NCBI GenBank assembly: GCA_037953625.1 | Contig: CM075650.1 | Span: 8,372,501-8,436,500 of the forward strand | DNA length: 64,000 bases | From: Crotalaria pallida | Lineage: Eukaryota; Streptophyta; Magnoliopsida; Fabales; Fabaceae | Reading direction: 5' to 3' | In this document: piece by piece, positions 47,355 through 59,692 of the stretch | How the letters are laid out: each line of letters begins with the position of its first letter | Numbering within the stretch: the stretch's first letter is position 1 | The notes under the pieces: model-generated | Databases searched by the model: none | Seen by the model: only the letters and a program-made list of their open reading frames with translations | What the model was told of the DNA's origin: nothing | Made by a program: the position numbers and the translations under genes

Positions 47355-48135
47355 TAACGCTTCATATGTAACAATATCGTCAAGCAAACAAATAAGAAGA
47401 AGCCTTGATGTGTGGTATCATCTATCAAGCAATTGAAAAAGTCTATGTGGTAAGGGATCCACTAGCAAAGAGAGGTTAGATTAGAGATTCAATAGGGTTA
47501 CAAGACAAGAGTGGGGTTATCTCTTGGAGGCTATCAAGTGGGGTATCTTGAGAGGCATTTGCTTGTAATTTGAGAACTCTTATTCCTAGTGAAGAAAATC
47601 TCTCTTGTGAAAGAGGGAACAAGATGTAGCTCTCAGTGGAGGAGAGTGAACCAGTATAAAATCTCTGTGCAGTATCTCTTTCCCTTGATTGTACTCTTTA
47701 ATTTCTGCACTTCTTAATTGTTCATGATTGAAAACCTAGAAAAGTTGATTTCTAATAACTAAATGAATTAGGTTTTGTTATATCAAATTGATTTGGGGAA
47801 AAGCTTTTCATAATCTAGGCAATCATTAACAATCTTTGTGTTAATCAATTCCACGTTATCTTTGTGATTCTATGCTATTTGATTGATTTTTGTTTTCGGT
47901 TGAAAAGTGATTTTTCTGGTTTGCAACTGCTCTTAATCGATTGCTTGTTACTCTAATCGATTAACCAAGTTCATGCTCTCAGATGTTAATCGATTAATGT
48001 AGCTGCTAATCGATTAGACCCTGCTTGTTTTGTGAAAATCATTTGTTTTTATCGTTTCGATTTGTTTCTTGCGAAAATCTTTCAAGGTTTCTTTAACACC
48101 TATTCAACCCCCCTTCTAGGTGTTTCTAGTGTGTT
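47355..48135 (+). mobile_element. Diverged copia LTR fragment, opposite orientation
   Basis: Resembles the downstream half of the gag-only element's LTR read in the reverse direction. Shared phrases include GTGAACCAGTATAAAATCTC, TTGTAATTTGAGAACTC, AACACCTATTCAACCCCCCTT and several ATCGATTA palindromes. It has no partner LTR or internal region. Confidence 0.8.
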
Positions 48136-48777
48136 CATTAGAGTTCATATCATCACAGCTTGTATTCCTACAATCTATGTATTTTCTACTATGTATCTAT
48201 TTATAATATATATACACACACATCTATTTTTCACTCCAAATTTAACTATAATAAGTACTTTAATCTCTATAGCCGTAATGAAATATTTACAAAATATGTT
48301 GTATTTGATAAATCCAGAAGGCACATATCAATGAAGGAAGACGAATATACGTTTTCGATCTTTACAATATCAAGAGGCAATTAATTCCATTAAAGTATAT
48401 TTTAGTATGCAATGTATCTTTGCGTGAAATGAGAAGCGATAAGTGGTGCCTGTGAATAGAGTAGAAGTTAGAATATACAATAATATAGAGATTAGAGAAG
48501 TATGAACAGAGATAGAATTCACCAGGATAATTTGGGAATGCTAAAATAGAATTTGGTAGGAATTAATGGGAGAATAAAAAAAGATATTGTATTATAAAAA
48601 ACAATAAATGAGTATTGATTAATTAAGAAATTTTTAATGATTTGATAATCTTATTAATTGTTTAGGGCTGAGTATATCAAAACCCTTTTTTTTTAATATA
48701 TAGCTTCAGCTTGAACTCCATTTGTTACAGGTAAGTAACTTTCTTCTACCTAATATTTCAACATTTTTTGCTCACAT
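48136..48777. other. AT-rich intergenic sequence
   Basis: I see no supported feature. Confidence 0.5.
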
Positions 48778-48794
48778 TATTTGTGATATGTTTT

Positions 48795-48898
48795 TTTTTT
48801 TGGTTTACATGGGAGGTCTGGGACTAGAACCCATGACCTGAGGGAGGGGGAAATCCTAAGTGTCCTTGCAGCCACCAACTGGGCTGTCTTACGTGGAC
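48795..48898 (-). mobile_element. Short SINE-like insertion
   Basis: On minus it reads AGCCCAGTTGGTGGC (box-A-like), then GGGTTCTAGTCC (box B), and ends in an A-run. It is flanked by a 17-bp duplication beginning TATTTGTG (48778-48794 and 48899-48915, one mismatch), as expected for LINE-type target-primed insertion. Confidence 0.75.
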
Positions 48899-48915
48899 TA
48901 TTTGTGAAATGTTTT

Positions 48916-49614
48916 CATTGGAAAGCTTTTGTTTTAACACATAATTAGATAATATTATTGCCATTTTTAAAATTGTTTTTGTATTTTCTCATATTTTTTT
49001 CAATATTGAGTTTTGGATTAATATTCAGATAAAACATGCAAAGTTAACGTGGATATCACTCTCATTCGAAACTTTTACCATGCAATTGTTTGCTCAATTC
49101 TACGTTGCATTCTACTTTTAATCACATATATTTTAATGTTTTGTAGAAAAGAATTTTAACATATTGAGGCTGAGAAAAATATTTCAAGGTAAAAACAATA
49201 TATGATGCTATAAAAAGTGTCAATGTCGTATCTAATTGAAGATGACTACAATAAATTCAAATTTTAATCTTAATATACAATCTCATGTATTTACAATCTC
49301 CTTTAAAAGAAAATAAATTATAAAAAAGTTGAATTGTTTTGAGAAAAAGATTGACTATGACATTTATATTTTTTTTTTTGGTGTTTATGATAATTGGAAT
49401 ATCACTATATGAGAGGATAGCCTCATAATTTTTCAAATTTTTCTTTGAGCCACTCTTACTCATATAAGTAGCGGTCACATTCAAATTTCACAAACTCATG
49501 TAATTGCTTTATGGTTTTAGTGTTTGATTAATGATGTTAATTGTTAGGACTGATAATAAAAGATTAAAAAATAGAATAAATAAATAAATAAAAAAGTCTA
49601 AAAAATATCTAAAG
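48916..49614. other. AT-rich intergenic sequence
   Basis: I see no feature. The 75-codon open frame at 49257-49484 has no motif. Confidence 0.5.
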
Positions 49615-50398
49615 TGTAATACCCCTAATTTTCGTTTCCCAAATAATAATAAATTAATTATAATAATAGTATTATAATTAATTCTTAAGTTATTTGGAAT
49701 GTTTTAATTTTTGTACATCATGTGTTGGGAATATAAAAATGTGGGATATATTTTTATATGGATATCTTGTACAAAAATATAAGTTTTGCAATTTAGTCCT
49801 TGGGTTGGGACTAAATTGTAATATTAGAAAGGTTATTAGAGGGAAAGTGAATAAAATATGAATTTTTGAAATTTCCCTGAATTTACCCGGTTAGCCATGC
49901 CCGATAACCGGTTAGACGATGAACTCAGAAATTGGGTTAGTGCGTTTTGATGAGTAATCACTTGATTAACCCTTAAATTGCCACGAATCCCATTCAATCC
50001 TCAGTGGAATCAACGTGTCTTGATGCATGGCACTTTGATTTGTCTATAAATAGCCTTCCTTGCTCAGATTAAACTCCATTTTTGCTCTTGAATTGTTGAA
50101 GCTCTGTTACTAGGGTTCTTGAATCTGTCCCTGCAATTCTCTTTTGTTCTTGAGAGTTGGAGTGTGAGTGATACATTATTGCAAAGTTTGAATCAAGGGC
50201 TTTGTATAGACACAAAAATTGTGAGTTGAGAGTCCCTGGGCAAGGAGAACGAGACCTACAAAGTTAGAGATTCAAGTCTGTCAAGTTGAGTTTCTGGTTT
50301 CTGGAGCTTACTTCAAGCTTCAATTTGGGTAAGCACATGCACTCTCTGAGTCTCAAAATTGTTCTATTCTTTAGTGCATGTTGCATAGAGCAAAGTCT

Positions 50399-51924
50399 TG
50401 CTGGAAATAGGGATCATAATACGCAGCGGAACTAGAAATAGGGATCAGAATACGCAGTGGAAAAAAAAAAAGAAATACCCTATTTCCAGAACGGGATCCA
50501 TGCGAGAGAGCATGATTCCAGATAGAAAAACGTTTACCTCTTGATGCGAAGAGGAAAACAAAGCTTTTCAGATCGTCCACAAACAATCTGCGTCAATCAC
50601 GAGCGCAACAAGGTAGTCGCACCTCTATTGGTATCCACACGAACAGGTTCCCAATTGGAGTCACGTCTCTCTTCTCAGTGCTAGCGGAGAAGAGAGAGAT
50701 TCAGTGTATCACTCACTCTCTTATATGGATGGCTAGGGTTGTCATTCTGTGTTTCACACGTACCAAACCTTAAGGCTGATACTATTATTTATAATAGTGT
50801 TAGACAAATGGGCTGGGCTTGGCAGCACATATCAGAATGCGTCGCACGGTCATACTGTGCATCGCACGGACGTAAATTTTATAAAAATACAACTATTGTA
50901 TTTTTATCAAATGTGATATCTCCAGTATATCTGTTCTTAGTGTGTGACCTTATAGGTTCCTGTAACGTTGGCAGTGAAGTTAAAATCTCTTTTTAAGTTT
51001 ACAAGCAATGAGCGGTATCTAGCAACACGTCATTGCTACCCAAGTGACATGAATGTCTGTGATCTGACATAACCTTAGTGTGACCAATGATCATGTGTAA
51101 ATTTAATCCCTTTGTCCAAATATCTTAGTTACACTCATGGCATGGAAGGTGTCACCCATGTATAGTGTAACCTATGGTTTCTTGATCCCTGAGTAGACGC
51201 GTCTAAACAAATCTCGTCAATATCTCATATTGACTGTCTTGAGTATGGCCATACATTTCACCGTCTCACTCAGTTAAGGACCCCAGAGATATAATTACTA
51301 TTAACAAGGAAGGACAAATCTCATCTACGTCGCTCACATCCCTGTACATGATTTGTCATATACCCGACTACAACCGTTATGATCACCTGGTTAAAGATGA
51401 CGTTTGATTGCGTGAAAGCACATAACTTCTCATGTTGGGAACCGTAGCGACTTCAGGTCGAAGGACCATGTACACCATTGTCACTATGAGAACCGCTTAT
51501 GACACTCACTTAATAACCCATATAGCATTCTCATGGCGAGTCAATCCAGTACACAATTTTCTCAACGTGTACTTACATGTAGACTTGATATCCCATATCC
51601 ATGACCGGTGAGATACAGTCATCAGTCTGTCACATACCAGTCTCGATGTATTATAGTTGTCCTTATTAACTGTAATACTCGACTAGGGAATCTTTACGAA
51701 TAATTGTCAATCAATAAGATCTCACTATCAAGTCATGTACTTGATATTCTTATGACATTGAACTTATTATCCTAAGGACTTTATTACATCTATTTTAATT
51801 AAACAATTAAAGCATAAATATAATAAATCAAATGCCTCAATATTATTAATAGTAATAATCCATAAACATGAAATAAGTACAAGTAAAAGAGAAAATACAA
51901 TTGCCACTAGGGCACTCTCCAACA
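50399..51924 (-). mobile_element. Copia solo LTR, 1526 bp
   Basis: Minus strand runs TGTTGGAGAGTGCCCTAGTG...CCTATTTCCAGCA with the 5-bp duplication AGTCT on both sides (50394-50398 and 51925-51929). The TGTTGGAGAGTGCC start is a common Ty1/copia LTR end. No internal region remains. The open frames inside are not genes. Confidence 0.92.
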
Positions 51925-54044
51925 AGTCTAACCATTTTCCCCAATTTGTATTCCATTTGCATGTGTTAAAATCTCTGATTTTTGGACCATGTTGAACATT
52001 GTTGGTTGAGAGTAGGAGTTGTTGGTTCTGTGGATTTCTTGCACGAACCTGTGATATTGCTCATCAAACACGACCTTGAGGTAAGGGAGAAGTTTACCTT
52101 ATACTAGAATGAGATTGAAATTTGTTAAATATAGGATGAGTCATCAAGAGACTCAAAAGGGCATAGGTTGAATTGGTTAAGTGGCTTGGAGGCCAATCTG
52201 AGCTCAAATACTGATATGAGCAACTTTACTTGAATGCATGCAAGCTATTTTGATGCTGGTTTCATGACTTGTTTGAGTTATGTGCATATTGGTATGCTAA
52301 GTTATGAAATATGTGATTTTGTGCATTTTTATGTATGAGAATTGCATGCACAATGATTTGAGGTATTTTCATTGATGAACATGTTTATATTAAGGTATTA
52401 AGTCTCTGTAAAAGACTGTTTGGGGTTAGAATTGAGTAGAAATGAAAATGGTATTGTAAAACACCAATTTCAGTGTTTCTGCTGCATAATCTAACGGGTT
52501 AGAGTCTGACAGCAAAAATGAATTTTAGAGAAATTTTTGTAAGTGGATCCATACCATTTCTAGTCATATCTTTTAGCTCAAAATCAAGGAAAAATTACCC
52601 AAGTTAATTTATGAAATTTTATTTAATGAATTGGGTTAATTTGTTTATAATACCTTAAAGGTTCCATTGAAAGTACAAAAAGGAATTTGTGACAAGCTAT
52701 TTTTCTTGAGATGAAAAATATTGATATATAGTCATAATAATTTTTGGATTAATTATGAGGAATAATTAATGTCCAACCCCAATTGGTATATGCATTGTGT
52801 GCATCCATTCGTGGAGAATGTGGATGTTTAGGGTTGCCGAAATTGTTATGTTCTGGGAACATAGCAACAGTACTATGGGAGTGTTCAATTGTTGTGTTTT
52901 GCTTGATGACATATTCTGGAGATGAATGTGGTCAGTTTTAGGACATTGTTGATGTGGTTGTAATATCTTCGCGATGTGACACTCACTCTGGGAGTGACGT
53001 TATGTACCACAGTGATTCATTACGCCTTCGCGACGTGACGTATACTCTGGGAGGAACGTTAAGGTAATCACTACCAATCAATTCCGCCATACGTTCTGTT
53101 AACGTATTATTACTGTTCTGGGAACACATGGATGTATTGGAGGCCTCGATTATTGAGATAGAAATCATGATCATACCACCTGCATTGATCGGAGTAATTA
53201 TACGAAGTAAAAACTGGCGTGATACATATGGTTATGCATTTCTCTCTGTTTATGATTAATTGTGAATCTTATATTTCAGTCTCATTTGATTATATATATG
53301 CGTATTGCTTACTTCAGTGCCCTTGTTAGGTGATGGTCCGATACCTTGCCTGCATCGAGATCCGACCCATCCCTAGTGGCATATGGACGTTTGAGGAGCA
53401 TCAAACCACATTTGAGGGGGAGGTAAAAGTCACACTCTATCACCCTAACCCCTTAGCTCATGTGCGACCTCGTAGGTTTAAGATTACCATCATATATACT
53501 ATGCATGTACCCCCGTTTTATACTTACCGTGGACCACCCCTAGCTCGACGAGTTCGTAGGTTTCATAATTTTTATTTTCGTGCTGCCACTCGTTCTCATC
53601 CCTCAGCTTCGAGGATTGTTACTAAGGAGACTCCTTCTCCTAGTCTGACAGGTTAAGGTAGAGCTGCTCCAGTGCAGTCCCTACACCCAGTGGTAGGGCC
53701 TCTACTCCGTCGGACGAGGATGAGAGCGAGGAGGAGGAGCCAGTCGAGCCTGTTTCTGGTGTTCGTAGGGTGTGGATGATTCCTAGGTCAGGGCATAGTA
53801 TAGATGGTAGGGATCCTAGGCTAGGGATGTAGCTTCAGTGGATTATGGATGGAGCTTCTGAGGACCAGTTGACCTGCTCTGGGGCATCTATTTTTTACTT
53901 GTTTTTATATTGTACATAAATTTGAGATGCCTTTGAGCTAAGGTCTTTTATGATGTACTTTTTATCACTCTTATGGACTTAGGCTTTGGATTTTGTATGA
54001 TAATGTACCTAACTACCTGCTGATGATGATGTACTACCTTTATG

Positions 54045-54047
<3 letters not shown>

Positions 54048-54077
<30 letters not shown>
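54048..54077. repeat. (AT)n microsatellite
   Basis: About 15 AT units. Confidence 0.9.
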
Positions 54078-54083
<6 letters not shown>

Positions 54084-54799
54084 GTTTTATCACAAATGAT
54101 TCAAGGGTACTCATTTTATTTTGCGCACTTTGATTTTAAGTAAAAAGGGATTCGTCAACTGTTACTACTTTGCTAACGCTAAATATTTCGAGATAACAAT
54201 TAATAATAAATAAAAGCTGAGTGATATCTCTTTAATACTTGAAAAGATGTTGTTTCGAATTATGTTTCGCAAATTGATCTCTTAAACTATTGTTGAGCTG
54301 AATTCAATTTATTTATATAAAGACAAGGTATAATATTTAAGGTACAAATCCAAGTCTCTTTTGAATCAAAGTAGTCGAAAATTTTATTCGTATTATTTTT
54401 CTATTTAAGTCCATAAGATACATTTTCTAAACGCTTTATTTTGTATAAATAAAGTATTTAAGTTTTTGGGGCGTCGATATAAAGTTTTAAGATAACAAAA
54501 AAAAAAAGATAAAAACAAACAGTATTAACATATTTAAAACTTTAATAAGCTTGAACAATTTTGATAAAAAAAATTCAACTGATAATATTGAAACTTGAAA
54601 ATATACATTAAATCTGTGCAACGCACGGGCTTGATAATTAATCGTGGTAGTATTTGAATTTGAACCCAAAGTATAGGAGTTATACAATAGGTTTAATAAA
54701 TTTGCAAATCCAATCAAAACAAGAAATTAACGTGTGTAGTACCAATTGTCTTCCGTCTCGTGGGAGACGGAAAAGAGTATTACGAAAAATATTTATTTT

Positions 54800-55010
54800 T
54801 TTTTCCGTGTTTTCTTTTACGGAAAATATTTCCGTGACTTTAATGATGGAAATTAAAATATCTGTGAGGTTATTTTTATTCTTGCAATTATAAAATGGGG
54901 ACAAAAAATTCAACAATGGGAGCCAAAACTCAATCCTAAAAAAAAGTATTACACGGTCAATTCATGTAAATTGTTGGGCTGATCCTTGCAACAACCCTAG
55001 TAAGGAAAAC
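54800..55010 (+). repeat. Direct repeat, left copy
   Basis: About 210 bp sharing TTTTACGGAAAATATTTCCG, GTGAGGTTATTTTTAT, ATGGGGACAAAAAATTCAAC and TTGGGCTGATCCTTGC-like blocks, in order, with 56362-56575. Confidence 0.85.
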
Positions 55011-56325
55011 TTTGCAAAATCTGAAAAACGTTTTCAGCAATTGAATCAAAACTATAATTAACACTAAGCATATTCAAATAGCAAGATAAAAATTGATTTT
55101 AAACCAATTGAATTGAAAATTAGATTTTCATAAACGATTAAGAAAAGCACTTTTTTCTAAAACCTAATTGTATGATTAAAGAGATAAAGTTTAGAAAGAT
55201 TCACACAAGGAGTTTTATACTAGTTCACTCTCACCAACTGAAAGCTACATCTAGTCCACCCTTTCGAATTTCAGGTCATTTGATATAAGAATCAAAAGAA
55301 ATCACAATGATTAGTGATACAATCTCACGTGCGTCAAAACCCTTTTGACCACCTCTCTTGAGATCCTAAACCTTGGTTAAATCCCTAATCCAATCTTCTT
55401 TTTCTTCTTCTCCTCTGATTGAAACCTTCAATCTCTCTTGAGTATCTTGATTATCACTTGAAACCTTCAAGAAATAAACCACACAACTTGAAACCGTCAA
55501 GTGTTGATGTAGATTCTTGAATTGAATGTGTTGATTTATAAGTTTCACTTGATTTGCAGAATATCAACTAGTTTCAGCTCTAAATCCACAGCTAGAATCT
55601 CAATTTGACTTGTAAAGAATATAGCACAATTGAGATTTTCATTTAATCACTTTTGAAAAGAGTATGTGAGAGTTTTCTTGTAATTCACATGAAAATTGAC
55701 AAAGAATGTGTGAAAATATTTGTTCTCTAGAGTGTTTTTGTGTTTCTCAAAGATAATGAATATGAATAATGAAGGATCCTTTGGTTTTGTATAATAAAAT
55801 TGTTTTATGTTTTATTATTAACTGATTTCAACCGGTTGGAAAAGGTTCTAACAAGTTAAATCGTGCTTTGCAACAAAACTGATGTAAAACCAACTGATAC
55901 AGTTTTAATCGGTTGAAAACTCCCTTAACCGGTTAGAACATGTCAGTTCTGAATAAAAAGAAAGGTAATAAATACCTTCAAATATATACTCATTTATCTT
56001 TAATAAACAAAATTCATACACATTCTTTTAATGCATAATAGGTTTTTAGAAATACTTTTCAAAGTATGCATTAATTTAAAAACACTCTCTTTTGTTAGAA
56101 AAATCTCAATATATGCAAAAATTAACTTTTAAACCAAATTGAGATTTAAACAAACCTATCAGACTCTACGCACTCTTAATGTTTAGACTCAAAATAAAAA
56201 GCTAATAATAAACTATTACAAACTTAATTATTACAAGCCTAAATACACAAGAATGAATAGAATAAAAAGTCTTCTCAAATATAAAGCCTTTGTTTTCTTC
56301 AATTGTTCATTCTCTTCATCAAAAC
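55007..56325 (-). mobile_element. Old copia LTR-like segment between direct repeats
   Basis: Shows the landmarks of the gag-only element's LTR in the same orientation (CTAGTTCACTCTCACCAACT, GAAAGCTACATCTAGTCCA, a terminal AAGTCTTCTC block) but is much diverged. Its palindromes are of the type AACCGGTT, not AATCGATT. I find no coding sequence or target duplication. Confidence 0.65.
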
Positions 56326-56361
56326 TCGTAAAGGGTCTCAAATAAATTTTATTTTTATGTT

Positions 56362-56575
56362 TACGTCTCTTCCTTTACGGAAAATATTTCCGTGGCTTCA
56401 AAGATGGAAATTACAATATATCAGTGAGGTTATTTTTATCCCTAAAATTATAGAATGGGGACAAAAAATTCAACAATGGGGTCAAAAATTAATACTAAAA
56501 AAATGTATTACTAGGTCAATTCATGTTAATTGTTCGGCTGGGCTGATCCTTGCAACAGCCCTAGCTAGGCCCATC
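56362..56575 (+). repeat. Direct repeat, right copy
   Basis: Second copy of the segment at 54800-55010, with scattered substitutions and small indels. Confidence 0.85.
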
Positions 56576-57326
56576 CCAATGGAGTCTAGTGAACTTATCC
56601 AATGGGAAATTGCTTTTTGTCCCATGACTGACTTTTTGGCCCCCATTTTAAATTTTCATGGACCAAAATACCATTAATAGTCTTAACATTTCCGGTTCTA
56701 TGAAATCAAAAAAGTCTTTCCGATTTTAATGAACCGGAAAAGAAATCCCGATTTTCCTGAACCGGAAAACTTCCGGTATAATTAAACCGAAATACTTCCG
56801 GTATAGCACAACCGGAACTATGTAAAAGTGATATTTCAATATAGCCCTCCCTGTTTGTAGAGAGCAAGAGGGTAATATGTTTAACACTTAGAATAAACTT
56901 TCACGAAAATTAAGAAAATTAATTAATATTATTAATCACATTAGAAATGATAATATTCAATATACTTTTTCAAAAATTATTATTATAATTATCATTTAAC
57001 TCTAAAAAAGTGTTTATTAAATAATGATATTTGTGAAAAAAAAATTAATTAATGTCTTAAAAATTAAAATAAATATTTATATTTAAAAAAAGAAAAACTA
57101 TTATTAAAAAAAAAATAAAACTTACCGTCTAACATTTACATTTTGAGACACAGGAAGAGGAGCAGTAGATAAGAAAAAAGAGAAGAGAGTAAATCTAAAG
57201 TGACATAGACGGTGACGACGTAACAAAGAAGGCGTTAGATTCATGTGCGTGTAGGGCTGGAAGGATAATAGACAGATAGAGAGAGAAACACGAAAACAAA
57301 CATTGTTTAACGCTTTTCGGTTATTC
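56576..57326. other. Non-coding sequence with a TTCCGG motif cluster
   Basis: Between 56690 and 56820 the motif TTCCGG or its complement recurs about eight times. The remainder is AT-rich and ends in a purine-rich stretch. I see no gene. Confidence 0.5.
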
Positions 57327-57661
57327 GGGCCCAGGAGCCATTGTTGTTGGGATTTGGCTTCTCTGACTTTATGGAGGGAACTGCTCCCTGTTTTTCCTTG
57401 ACTCTGGACCGTTGGATTAATCTAATGGTCCAAAACATTAATTAAAATTAAAAAAAAATAAGACAAACAGTTTTGTATCCTTTCCTTCTTCAACATCTAC
57501 CGTTCTTTCTCAGTATCCCCCTTCTCTTTCTCCTTCTTACTTGAGGCTCTTCCCTCCCTCTTTTCTCACCCTCTTCACAAAGCCACCATCACCCAGGGAC
57601 GTAGCTTTTAAAGAGTAGGTGGGAGCTCTTGCACCCCCTCAAATTTAATAAATGTTCAATA

Positions 57662-57663
<2 letters not shown>

Positions 57664-57705
<42 letters not shown>
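57664..57705. repeat. (AT)n microsatellite
   Basis: About 20 AT units inside the Pack-type element. Confidence 0.93.
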
Positions 57706-57709
<4 letters not shown>

Positions 57710-57716
57710 GCACATA

Positions 57717-57825
57717 ATATAGGTGTAGTGGTATTTTGCTTTTTACCTTACTTGAAGGTCTTTGGCTCGATTCCTCCCATCTTCAATTTCCACCTTATTT
57801 TTAGTATTTTATTTTTCTGCCAAAA
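57717..57825 (+). mobile_element. SINE-like tRNA-derived sequence
   Basis: Contains a box-A-like AGGTGTAGTGGTATTTTGC and box B GGCTCGATTCC with normal spacing, then a T-rich tail. Short and without clear target duplications. Confidence 0.5.
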
Positions 57826-57850
57826 AAGGTAAAAAATTAGTGTCACGAGA

Positions 57851-58126
57851 GTGGTTGACAGGGTGATAGAGATGGCTGTGGATAAAGGAAGAGGTGGTGG
57901 GTTTGGTGTGGCTGAAGTTGAGGGTGTTTATGCAATGGCACAGTGCTGGAACAATGTAGGGAGTGAAGGGTGTAGAGAGTGCTTGAGGAAAGGTGGGAAG
58001 GAGGTGAAAGGTTGCTTGCCGAAGAAGGAAGGGAGAGCCTTGAATGCTGGCTGTTATTTGAGATATTCAACTGAGAAGTTCTACGGTGAACAAGGTGCAG
58101 CAGCTGAAGAAGGTGGTAGAAATTAG
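57851..58126 (+). pseudogene. Cysteine-rich receptor-like kinase fragment (DUF26/Gnk2 domain)
   Basis: Encodes part of a plant secreted-type DUF26 (Gnk2-homologous) domain, the extracellular module of cysteine-rich receptor-like kinases (CRKs). The frame reads VEGVYAMAQCWNNVGSEGCR then ECL, giving the diagnostic C-X8-C-X2-C, followed by CLPKKEGRALNAGCYLRYST and KFYG. The conserved cysteines of the second half of the domain are present. The sequence most resembles the second DUF26 domain of CRK2/CRK3-type proteins (family memory, not a search). It has no signal peptide, first domain, transmembrane segment or kinase. The frame ends at TAG after EEGGRN, so it is a gene fragment of about 90 codons. 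Confidence 0.88.
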
Positions 58127-58748
58127 AGTAATTGATTCTCACTTTCCGAGTTTTGGTCCAATGCTTAGTGTTTTCTGTGTGCATTTCATGGTATGCCCAT
58201 TTTTCAATTCTGTCACCTCTTATACCTGTCCAGTACTCCAGTTGGTTTTGTTGGAAGTGACGCGATTGTCCTCACTCCGTGCTTACGTCTTTTTAACTCC
58301 ATTGTATTACTACTATCTTTCTGCTACTTTGGTATTACTCTCTTACTTAGTGTGACTGATCAAACCGTGCATTTGGTTGGACAGGGTTGCAGGGATTACA
58401 TCGTGGACGTAAAATATATCAGCCGGTCATTGAGGTATAGCAGAATTTTCAGGGCAGAGGATAAAGGAATAAAAATTCTAACTTTTATTACTACTTATTT
58501 TTCTAATGTTTGCCTTTATAAATAACTGTTTTGGGATAAGCTTATAAATTCATAATTTATGCTATTTTAGTTTGTGATTTCCTTTACTAACTAATGGAAA
58601 AATTTAACAATTTGCGTAGTTTAGCTGTGCAGGAGTTTCTATATTTTCAAAGGGCTATAATTTTTGGATTGAACCTTAGAAACTTAAGAGAAATAAACTA
58701 AGGAATTGCTGAATAATTCGGGCCAGAATATATAAATAGTTAAGGGAA

Positions 58749-58917
58749 GGAATAACTAAAGGAAAAAAGGAGTTTGCAAGGGAAGTAAAGAAACTTGGTA
58801 CTATCAAGCATCCAAGTTTGGTTTCTATTCAGGGTTACTACCTAGGACCAAAGCTGCATGAGAGACTGATTATATCAAATTACATGAATGCATAATCTAT
58901 GGACATTTATCTCCATG
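58749..58917 (+). pseudogene. LRR receptor-like kinase fragment
   Basis: A 56-codon piece of a kinase N-lobe. It reads GITKGKKEFAREVKKLGTIK, then HPSLVSIQGYYLGPKLHERL and IISNYMNA, a TAA stop (58893-58895), and SMDIYLH. It covers the alpha-C helix (catalytic-partner Glu in REVKKL) through the hinge. The GYYxGPKxHERLIISNYxN phrasing is that of LRR-RLKs like GHR1 rather than CRKs, so it comes from a different gene than the DUF26 piece upstream. The stop sits where Gln is expected. It ends at a GT donor-like CATG|GTAAGG. Upstream and downstream kinase motifs are missing. Confidence 0.8.
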
Positions 58918-59472
58918 GTAAGGTTCTTGCAGCATGAGATCTAGGCTTTTTTGGTTTTTATACTTTTGGTATTCCTGGGCATGAAATGTTATCAACCCCA
59001 TATAATTTGATTTCTCTAGCTTGGAACATATGAAGCTCTTTCAGGATTTGGATAATTTGTTAAGATACCAAGTTTACTAAATTACTAGGAGGATTAAGAT
59101 TAAAAAAAAAAAGTTAAGTTTGGACATTAAGATTGAAATAGATATTTTATTTGATTCTTAAGCATGATCCAAACTTTTCATGGCAAATATATCATTACTC
59201 AGTAGTGACTTAGTGTTCACTGCCCCTACTGGCTGGGTGCATCACTGATTTAACTTGGTCTTCTCTGTTGCAGCTACCCATAGACGACATGATGCAGTTG
59301 TTATTGCTATGCTTTGTTCAGCTCCTATAAGTGGATCATTAGATTCAGGGTACTCTGGTGGATCAGTGATCAAGCTAAATCAAGCTAGGTGGATCAGTGA
59401 TTGCAGCTACCCATAGACGACATGATTGGTTGATAGAGTAGAGGGCAACCGAAATCAAGCCAATACAAGGTT

Positions 59473-59692
59473 GGATCAGTGATCACTACCAGAAAAATAT
59501 ATCTCCAGGAACCCTTTTGATGAAGGCAATGCTTGTTCTAAAAACTTTGCAGCCCCTATAAAGTATTGTTCTTCTGCTCAGCAAGGTTTGGAGCAGCAAG
59601 TGAATAGTATCACTAGCATTAGTAGTTTGCTACATTATGGGGATTCACACTTTCCAAACCATTCCCTGAGTCCTGGTTCTCTGATGATTTGA
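59473..59692 (+). pseudogene. Exon-like fragment of unknown gene
   Basis: An open, non-repetitive frame reads RNPFDEGNACSKNFAAPIKY, then QQGLEQQVNSITSISSLLHY, then GDSHFPNHSLSPGSLMI and a TGA (59690-59692). The composition is that of a real protein tail rather than chance. I do not recognise the family. Just upstream (59275-59470) the 30-bp segment GGATCAGTGATC/CAGCTACCCATAGACGACAT occurs twice, a sign of local duplication. Confidence 0.45.

Larger units (their letters stand above)
49615..54080 (+). mobile_element. LTR-type element beginning TGTAATACCCC, split by a copia solo LTR
   Basis: Starts TGTAATACCCCTAATTTTCG, like the TGTAACAYCCC ends seen at 14917 and, on the complement, 3676-10067. 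A TATA box (TATAAATAG, about 50044) precedes a leader, as in an LTR promoter. A region with repeated CTGGGA/GACGT phrases (52850-53110) recalls the tandem-repeat zone of the solo LTR at 14917. No gag-pol is seen, and the 108-codon frame at 53330-53656 is unrecognised. I cannot find its 3' terminus, so the end given is approximate. Confidence 0.55.
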
